The notes under the pieces: model-generated
What the model was told of the DNA's origin: nothing
What the model saw: the letters and a program-made list of their open reading frames with translations, nothing else
Databases searched by the model: none
Part shown: piece after piece, positions 57,551 to 64,000 of the stretch
Position numbering within the stretch: the first letter of the stretch is position 1
Layout: each line of letters begins with the position of its first letter
Program-made: the position numbers and the translations under genes
Source: Pelobates cultripes
Taxonomy: Eukaryota > Chordata > Amphibia > Anura > Pelobatidae
Assembly: GCA_933207985.1 (NCBI GenBank)
Contig: OW240917.1
Coordinates: forward strand, 117,241,300 to 117,305,299
DNA length: 64,000 bases
Direction: 5' to 3'

Positions 57551-57900
57551 ATGAGTTTTAATACCATTTAAAGCACCTACAATTATATAGTTAAATCTAT
57601 GCTCTTTATAGCATCAAATTTATAATTGGTTGGTGTTTGTTTTGTCTTTTAGTTAAAATCATGGACAGGGAGGATAATAACTAATGTAAAATAGTTATGA
57701 TACACAGTGAACCAAGATTATAGGTGGCTAGATTTTAGTATACTCAGAGTGCGTACAAACATATTACTACTACAAGCTGTCTTAAATCTAGCCTCCCCTC
57801 CACTATACTATCCTCCTACTTTATAGGAACTTAGGAGTGATAAAAATTGGACTGATTAGCATGCTCTGAGCTCACACTTTCTTATACAGTTGAGCTAAGC

Positions 57901-58270
57901 TTGTATAGTGTCAAATCAACCATGATTAACAATTTTTAATAAATTGTAATAAATGCTGGGGCATAATTAATGAAACCCAATATATTTGGTTACTGTGCTG
58001 ATAATCCAGATCCTTGTTCTACAGAATCCAAAACAATAGAAGAAAAGTAATGATACTCTCTTACACATTGTTTAATATTTAAAGCTACATTATTATTCAT
58101 ATATCTAAATAAAATGTGATCAAATAATTAAAAAAGCTATCATCTTTCAATATAATTTATTAAATAGACAGTATTTATTAAATATCTCCTTGCATATCAA
58201 AACTAAAAATGTGATTATTAAGGTCACTAATGAACTAATGTATTTTATTGTCATATGTGTATGTGTCCAT
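57901..58270. other. Unassigned AT-rich DNA
   Basis: Nothing recognised. Confidence 0.5.
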
Positions 58271-58494
58271 TAGGGATGTGCATGGGCACAAAATTCGTTT
58301 CGGTTCAGAAATTCGGGTAAGTAAACAAATTTGTCTGCTTCAGCAATTCGTACCAATGGTATTTGATACGGTTCGGCACTTCCGAACTTCAGCAATTCGG
58401 AACTTCGACAATTCAGAACTTTGGCACTTCAGAACTTCAAAACTTCGTCAGCATCCGAATGTCTGAATTGCATGAAATGATTTGCACATGTCTA
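58271..58494. mobile_element. MITE of the same type as 57163-57550, 224 bp
   Basis: The ends are TAGGGATGTGCATG and TTTGCACATGTCTA, imperfect inverted repeats. The body is rich in CGGAACTTC/GAAATTCGG as in the other copy, but it lacks the telomere-like core. TGTCCAT stands just before both copies, which may indicate target preference or chance. Confidence 0.75.
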
Positions 58495-58885
58495 GTAAGT
58501 GGTTGTGGTGGCAGTCCGGGCATTAGAAGCCCTATAGATGTGTAAGTGGTTGTGGTGGCAGTTCTGGCACTGGGAGGCGGGAGCCCTATAGTTGTGTAAG
58601 TGATTGTGGTGGCAATCCTGGCACTGGGAGCCGGGAGCCCTATAGATGTGTAAGTGGTTGTCGTGGCAATCCTGGCATTGGGAGCCCTACAGATGTGTAA
58701 GTGGTTGTGGTGACAATCCTGGCATTGGGAGCCCTACAGATGTGTAAGTGGTTGTGGTGGCAGTCCTGTAACTGGGAGCCCTATAGATGTGTAAGTGGTT
58801 GTGGTGGCAATCCTGGCACTGGGAGCCCTACAGGTGTGTAAGTGGTTGTGGTGGCAGTCCTGGCACTAGCTACTTGCAGAGGAGC
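58495..58885. repeat. 47-bp minisatellite, eight copies
   Basis: Eight consecutive units of the form TAAGTGGTTGTGGTGGCAGT + CCTGGCACTGGGAGCCCTA + TAGATGTG. Most are 47 bases. Units two and three carry 7 extra bases (a local duplication of GGAGGCG/GGAGCCG). The last unit is cut short at GGCACTAG. Confidence 0.95.
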
Positions 58886-59124
58886 TGGCAAGGAAACTTA
58901 TTCCTCCATGGTATTATTTAATGAGGGTGTTCACAGGACTTTTGCAAAATTAATAAATATATTTATTCTATCAAAATGGTATGCAGCCAGTTCATTTGTT
59001 TCTGGATATATTGCTACTTACGGAGCAACCGGCAAAGAAACTCATTAAAACTGGTATTTTGCAGAATGAGTGAATCTGTGTTTTTGTTTTTATTAATATT
59101 TATATTTCTCTCTCTCTCTCTCTC

Positions 59125-59168
<44 letters not shown>

Positions 59169-60480
59169 AATAGACAGACTTTGATACATATATATAATTA
59201 AATTACAGCTATATTATTGTCTTGAACTGTGTTTTCCAAATCTTAGATTTATTAATTTCGTTTGTTGTAGAAAAAAAGAGAAAGCGTTCCATTATTATAT
59301 TGATAAAGTTCTCTCTATATTACAGCTTTTTCCTTTATATTTTTTCCAGGAATACAACATCCTGATGTTGGGTTGCTAGGCCTGTGCAATGTACACACAC
59401 TCTCTAAACATATAATGACATAAAACACAAATCACCGTGTTGTGAAAATGGATGGAAGAACTCAGGATATTTTTTTGTCTGAACTTGAGACAAGTGACCA
59501 TGTAAGGGATTATAGATTGATAATTGATCTCACAATTTTATTGGCAGAAATGAAAATATATATTTCATTTTCTGTGCAAAATAAAAGTGGCATTACTGGT
59601 AATCCAAGCAGACACAATTTAAATTTTATGGAACATGTATACAAAACTCCTAGGAACACGGGAATTTGCATGTTTTTATTTTTATTAAGTGACTTTTATT
59701 ACTACAGCTACATAAAAATAGAGAGAAATCCAAGCCGACTTCAGAGGGAACTGTTCCCAAGACTTCCATCTTGAGCAACAGCTGTCAGCCAGAGCCCAAC
59801 TGACACATTACACGTATAGTAAATTAGATGAAATTGAGAATAATTGACTTACCACGCAATCCCATATTTCAAAGAGGGGCACCACCATTTTATAAAGGAG
59901 CATTAATTTCTGAGCATAAATTAATTCATTATTTTTTATTATTACTATTGAGATATGCAAGAATGATTATTAATTAATAACGTAATGCTGTATAATTCAG
60001 AACACAAATAACACAATCTTGTTTTTTACATTCTATTTTAAAAGAACTAAACTTTTCAGTCATTAAACAAGAAAATATATGTGAGAAGTAGAAACAAGTT
60101 ACACAAATTATGTTCATTTGGAAATAGGAACTTATCATAGAGAAGGTTTTATGGAATGGTTTTGGGAAAATAAGAAAAAAGTTAAAACCAAAAAAGTAGA
60201 AAAAACCAAACTATAATGCGTAAACAATATAATAAAGTAAAACTATACGATGACCACTTAGGGTAGAAAACTTCAACTTTAACCAAATGATTTGGAGTTT
60301 TTGTAACCCTTATCCTTCAACATCATATATACATCAATTTGTTTTGCATTACAAACTGTTGAAGCATTACAAAACTACGATTACCCATTAAAGCTCAAAA
60401 TATTCTATGTTCTGATTATAATCTCCAAAAACAGATGAAGAATTCTGAAAATAATTTGCATGTTAATTATAATTTAATCA
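58886..60480. other. Unassigned DNA with TC and TA microsatellites
   Basis: (TC)n at 59107-59126 followed by (TA)n at 59132-59165. An open frame of 110 codons (59442-59774, +) begins at an ATG but contains no recognisable domain. I do not call it a gene. Confidence 0.6.
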
Positions 60481-60481
60481 T

Positions 60482-60522
60482 GAGTTCCCTGGTGTCCCAC
60501 ATGTGGGGACACCAGGGAACTC
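60482..60522. repeat. Perfect 17-bp hairpin
   Basis: GAGTTCCCTGGTGTCCC (60482-60498), loop ACATGTG, GGGACACCAGGGAACTC (60506-60522). It is probably the terminal hairpin of a MITE that runs on into the next feature. Confidence 0.95.
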
Positions 60523-60575
60523 TCCCTTGACAGCATAGTACAAGGTCATCATTAGGCTGTCAATTAGATTGTCTT

Positions 60576-60905
60576 AAGGGACCCCTAAAGTAATTCACAC
60601 CACTACATCTCAATGACGTGGTCTTGAAGCAGTGGTCTTTTCATTTTGACGCTGCAATGTAACATTGCAGGGTTAAAAACACCTCTAATGGCTGTCTTTT
60701 AGATAGTAAATGTGGCAGATCCAAGGAAAGCATTGAATTCAATGCTACCCCATGAAAAGCATTGGGTGTGGTCCTCGCCAAGTATGTGCATCAAATCTTG
60801 AATACACCACTATGAGGAGCATTGGTGTGGACTATTGCTGAAGGAGACTCCTTGAAGATGTTGTGTGAGGCAAAGAGGCAATTCTATTTCCCCCACCACT
60901 GAAGA
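60576..60905. mobile_element. T2-like MITE relic
   Basis: Begins TTAAGGGACCCCTAAAGT and shares internal phrases with the intact T2-like elements: GCAATGTAACATTGCAGGG, AAAACACCTCTAATGGCTGTC, AAAGCATTGAATTCAATGCT. The right end is not identifiable. Confidence 0.6.
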
Positions 60906-60949
60906 TATAGACTTAAAAATTTGTAATGTATTGTACTGCAATTTGACTA

Positions 60950-61215
60950 AATTCAGGCCGATCAGCTGACCAAAGAAATTCTGATTTCCAAAGCACTAAA
61001 GTTTTGAACATGTTAGTTTTCATTTATGATTCGGAGTGCCATTCCTGGGACCAGAAAAAAAAGTGTGATGGAATGGTGAAGAGGCTATTTTTTTGGGGAG
61101 GAGCAAATAAGCAGTTTAGTTTGCCATGTTGGAGTAAGAGATAGCCTCAGTCATTAATTCTAGTGTGAGACTAGCTTTAGCTTTGTGCTGTATCTAGCAG
61201 CTAGTACTACCAGGA
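60950..61215. repeat. Unnamed dispersed repeat, copy 2
   Basis: Co-linear with 26738-27110 (see there): CCAGAAAAAAAAGTGTGATGG, TTTAGTTTGCCATG and GGAGCACTAGTG in the same order. Confidence 0.55.
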
Positions 61216-61299
61216 GCACTAGTGAAAAATGTGGGAGACATTCTTATATGAGACTCTTTTACCAACATACAATTGTTATTCATTTATTTAACTGTTTGG

Positions 61300-61390
61300 G
61301 GGAAGAAAATCTTTATTTTGGGGACTGTAGTGTCAGGAACAAAAACATGTTGATACTCTTGTGAGACTAGATTTAAATTTATGATGTATC
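61300..61390. mobile_element. T2-type hairpin fragment
   Basis: GTAGTGTCAGGAACAAAAAC matches the hairpin arm seen near 14300 (TTTTTGTTCCTGACACTC). Only one arm is clear. Confidence 0.4.
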
Positions 61391-61545
61391 TATTATTATT
61401 ATTTATAAAGTGCCAACAAATTCTGCAGCACTGAACAATGGATGGACTAACAGACAAGTATTTTTAACAAGATGGGTTGGAAACACAGGAACAGAGGACA
61501 TTGAGGACTCTGCTCAAACAAGCTTACATTCTTGAGAGAGATCAG
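61391..61545 (-). mobile_element. L2-type LINE 3'-end fragment
   Basis: TATTATTATTATTTATAAAG, GCCAACAAATTCTGCAGCAC, GGAACAGAGGACATTGAGG, GCTCAAACAAGCTTACATTC: the same order as the L2 tail at 15270-15405. Only the last 155 bases of the LINE. Confidence 0.85.
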
Positions 61546-61929
61546 TTGTTACTTGTAGGCAGAGACGTCTCTCTAATTAGGCAGTTTAGGCGGCCACCTA
61601 AGGCCTAGCGCTGGCTGAGGTCTCGCTGCGGCCTAAATCGCCTTATGGCAAACTGTGACACCAGGAGGGGACCTGGTGGCTTGGTCAGTATGCCGCCGGG
61701 TGCGAGGCCCCTCTCTGCTATCTGTTCGGGAGGAGGAGAGCACCCGTGGCCCCAGAGCTGCAGACCATGTGTCTCACGAGATCTGACCAATCAGCACTGA
61801 CCTGACCGGGTCTCGCAAGATACATGGTCTGCAGCTCTGCACACTGCGGAGCGGCAGAACGGATATCACCACTGGATAACCAGGTAGCCCACACTGGACC
61901 ACCAGGGAATGACAAAATGTATTTAGTCC

Positions 61930-63735
61930 CCCCCCTCACACCATCATCCACCTCCCACACATTATAACCCCCCCTCACACCATCACCCTCCTCACGTCAT
62001 CACCCCACCTCACACCATCATACACCCCTCAAACCATCGCCTCTCCCTCTCACCATCACCCCAGTTCCTCAAACCATCACCCCTCTCCCTCACACCATCA
62101 TCCAACTCACACCATTACCCCCTCCTCTCACTATCACCCCCACCCTCACACCATCACCCCACTCACACCATCACCCCCTCCTCTCACCGTGACCCTGCCT
62201 CCCTCACACCATCACCCCTCTCCCTCACACCATCACACCACTCACACCATCACCCCCTTCCCCCCCCCTCCCTGTCCGCCCCTCTCCCTCACCATCACCC
62301 CCTCCCTTTCTCCATCACCCCCCTCCCTCTCACTATCACCCCCTCCCTCTCACCATACCCACGTACCTCACATCAATACCCTCCCTCATTCACACCATCA
62401 ACCTCCCACCCTCACCCTACTCCTTCTCACCATCCTCCCACTCACCATCACCCCTCCCTCACCATCCACCTCACCATCACCCCCTCCCTCACACCATCAC
62501 CCCACTCACTATCACTCCCCTGCCTCACACCATAACCCCCTTCCCTCACACCATCACCCCCCTCCCTCAGACCATCACCCCCCTCCCTCACACACAGTAT
62601 AACCCCACTATCCCATACAGCATCACCCCCTTCCCTCACAGTATCACCCTCCTCCTATACAGAATCATCCTTTTACACACAGGATCACCCTCCCACACAC
62701 AGTGTCACCCCCTCCCCCCACACACACAGTATCACCCCCTCCCACACAGTATCCCCTCACACACAGTATCAACCCTTTCATACACACTGTTACCCTCCCT
62801 CATACACATTTCCCTACAACGGTAACCCTCCCTCATACACACCCACACACTGTCATGCACCCCACACACTATCACCCACAACTATGTTTTGTTTCACCAT
62901 ACTCCCACACATTGTCAGCCTCCCCAGACACGCTGTTAGCATCCCCTCACACTGTCACCTCCCCACACATTGTCACCACTCCCCACACTGTCACCCCTCT
63001 CTCTCACAATATCACCCCACTGTCCCACACAATATCACCCTCCCCGTTTACGGTATCACTCCCCTCACATACAATGTCACCCCCACACACACAATATCAC
63101 CCTCCTCCCATACAGAACCACCCCTCTCACACACAGGATCACTCCCCACACATACAATGTCACCCCCCTCCCACACATAGTATCTCACCCACACCCAGTA
63201 TCACTCCCCTCACACACACTGTCACCGTCCCTCATACACACTGTCACCCCTTCACACACACACTGTCATGCCCCCTACATAGTGTCATCCACAACAATGT
63301 TGTGTCACCATACTCCCACGCACTGTCAGCCTTCCCAGAAACATTGTTAGCATCCCTTCACACTGTCACCTCCCCACATACTGTCACCCCTCCCTACACT
63401 ATCACCCCGACACTGACAGCCTCTTTATGGATCCACACTCACATTAACCACTCCTAATCAAGTTATTCTCATCCACTGCAAACTCACCTGCACTCACTCT
63501 GCCACACTCACCCTGTCAAATTAACCCTAATTCTGTCACACTCACCTTCTCTCACTCTGACACACTTATCCTGTCACATTAATGCCTCTAATCCTGTCAA
63601 CTCTGCCACATTCACCCTGTCACATTAACCCCCCTTAATCCTGTCTCACTCGTCCCTCCTCCCATGCCACAATTGCCCTGACACACTTACCTCCACTCGC
63701 CCTGTCACACTCCGTCAATAAACCATGTCATACTC
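61930..63735. repeat. Very long minisatellite, CACCATCACCCC then CACACAGTATCACC type
   Basis: From 61930 to about 62600 the unit is about 16-22 bases, CCTCACACCATCACCCC. From 62600 to about 63420 it is ACACAGTATCACCCCCTCCC and CACACTGTCACCCC. A segment containing the sequence ACACACTGTCATGCACCCC to about CACACTGTCACCTCCCCACA near 62840-62970 recurs at 63255-63380 as a larger-scale duplication of about 410 bases. To 63735 it decays into CTGTCACACTCACC. His/Pro/Thr/Ser-rich open frames (62189-62602, 62702-63457) are artefacts. Confidence 0.95.
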
Positions 63736-64000
63736 CCTGTGACAGTCACCCCTGGAGTAGTCGGGGTATTTACCGCTTTGATGTCCTTTTCCCCAATCTG
63801 GAAGGGCGCTGTGGAGTACCAATACGACATCCTAGTAGACTGCTATAAGAAGCAATTCTTCAGAGCTCTGAAGAAGCTAGTGATTAAAGCAGGTATAGCA
63901 TTTCCCTACAACACGAGACGAGGCTGTGAGTTGAGGGTAAGAAGGACTGAAGGTTTATTGAGCAGCTTGAGTTTTTCCCCACAAGGTTGATGCCCAGGTG
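63736..64000. other. Unassigned DNA, window end
   Basis: An open frame runs to near the end (63739-63990, +, 83 codons) with text such as VDCYKKQFFRALKKLVIKAG. I do not recognise it. It could be the start of another element or a piece of coding sequence continuing past the window. Confidence 0.3.

Larger units (their letters stand above)
56640..57900. repeat. Staggered inverted duplication
   Basis: Segment 56640-56800 (CCTCCCTGTCCATGATT ... GAAAAAAGGAATATCC) is present inverted at 57139-57162 plus 57551-57690, split there by a MITE. Segment 56975-57120 (ATAAGAAAGTATGAG ... GGTTCACTGTGTAT) is present inverted at about 57700-57895. The two inverted pairs are interleaved, not nested, so this is not one simple palindrome. 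Similarity is high in the first pair. Confidence 0.8.
61560..64000. mobile_element. hAT-like element, left part; right end outside or not found
   Basis: CAGAGACGTCTCTCTAATTA then GGCAGTTTAGGCGGCCACC is typical of hAT-like left termini (CAG-R-GACG). At 61887-61930, CACTGGACCACCAGGGAA matches, inverted, the CCCTGGTGGTCCAGTG module of the hAT-like element at 39008-40295. A very long minisatellite follows. No matching right terminus is visible before the window ends, so the element may be cut by the window. Confidence 0.5.

Noticed and set aside
59442..59774. 110-codon open frame starting ATG
   Set aside because: No domain, no splice or promoter context, and AT-rich composition. Not supported as a gene.
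62189..63457. His/Pro/Thr-rich frames of 126-251 codons
   Set aside because: Translation of the CACCATCACCCC-type minisatellite in all three frames. Not a gene.
61930..63735. CRISPR-like array of regularly spaced repeats
   Set aside because: Units are directly adjacent with no unique spacers, in eukaryotic mobile-element context. It is a minisatellite.

Overview
The window looks like non-coding, repeat-dominated vertebrate DNA, most likely from an anuran amphibian. The reasons are the AT-rich background with no dense genes, decayed LINEs of the L2, CR1 and L1/Tx1 types, a Penelope-like element, many hAT-like elements with 8-bp target duplications, and TTAA-flanked palindromic elements that begin TTAAAGG, as the Xenopus T2 MITE superfamily does. 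The species cannot be fixed from the sequence. No host protein-coding gene, tRNA, rRNA or CRISPR array was recognised. Two short stretches (about 3600-3755 and 4726-4831, + strand) have splice-like borders and might be exons. If either is real, most of the window is intron.

Layout. 1-5590: mostly unassigned AT-rich DNA with the two weak exon candidates. 5592-7802: a hAT-like element holding GT- and CT-rich minisatellites and a long inverted repeat. 8063-8588: a T2-like MITE. About 9830-10910: a decayed L1/Tx1 relic, + strand. 15252-18640: a long L2-type LINE, minus strand, with a 411-residue reverse-transcriptase frame. About 21300-22047 (+) and 27359-27780 (-): two 3' ends of CR1-type LINEs. 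25058-25977: a solo LTR with a 5-bp target duplication.

About 29890-37750 is an L1-clade LINE on the minus strand (both reading frames recognisable, many breaks). A 2.6-kb hAT-like element (32159-34761, perfect 8-bp duplication) is inserted in it. That element itself carries a T2-like MITE (32842-33401) and a second, TAGGG-type hAT-like element (33424-34665) full of minisatellite. 39008-40295 is another hAT-like element with a perfect 8-bp duplication and a GTG-rich minisatellite.

45410-45872: a T2-like MITE. 45956-46242: the GIY-YIG endonuclease end of a Penelope-like element, whose downstream region is split by an unclassified 1.8-kb retroelement (46767-48556) with a 14-bp target duplication. 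A second copy of the latter lies at about 50244-51333 next to a hAT relic (to 52035). A broken L2 LINE follows on the + strand (52036-54665). 55941-56392: a 452-bp insert with a 14-bp duplication and inverted ends. 56640-57900: a staggered inverted duplication interrupted by a MITE with telomere-like repeats. The end of the window holds another such MITE, a 47-bp minisatellite, T2 and L2 relics, and from 61560 a hAT-like left end running into about 1.8 kb of CACCATCACCCC-type minisatellite.

Nothing here works as a gene circuit. The biology is the layering of insertions, which gives relative ages, and a recurring pattern in which non-autonomous hAT-like elements carry large internal minisatellites. 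I found no convincing undescribed functional system.
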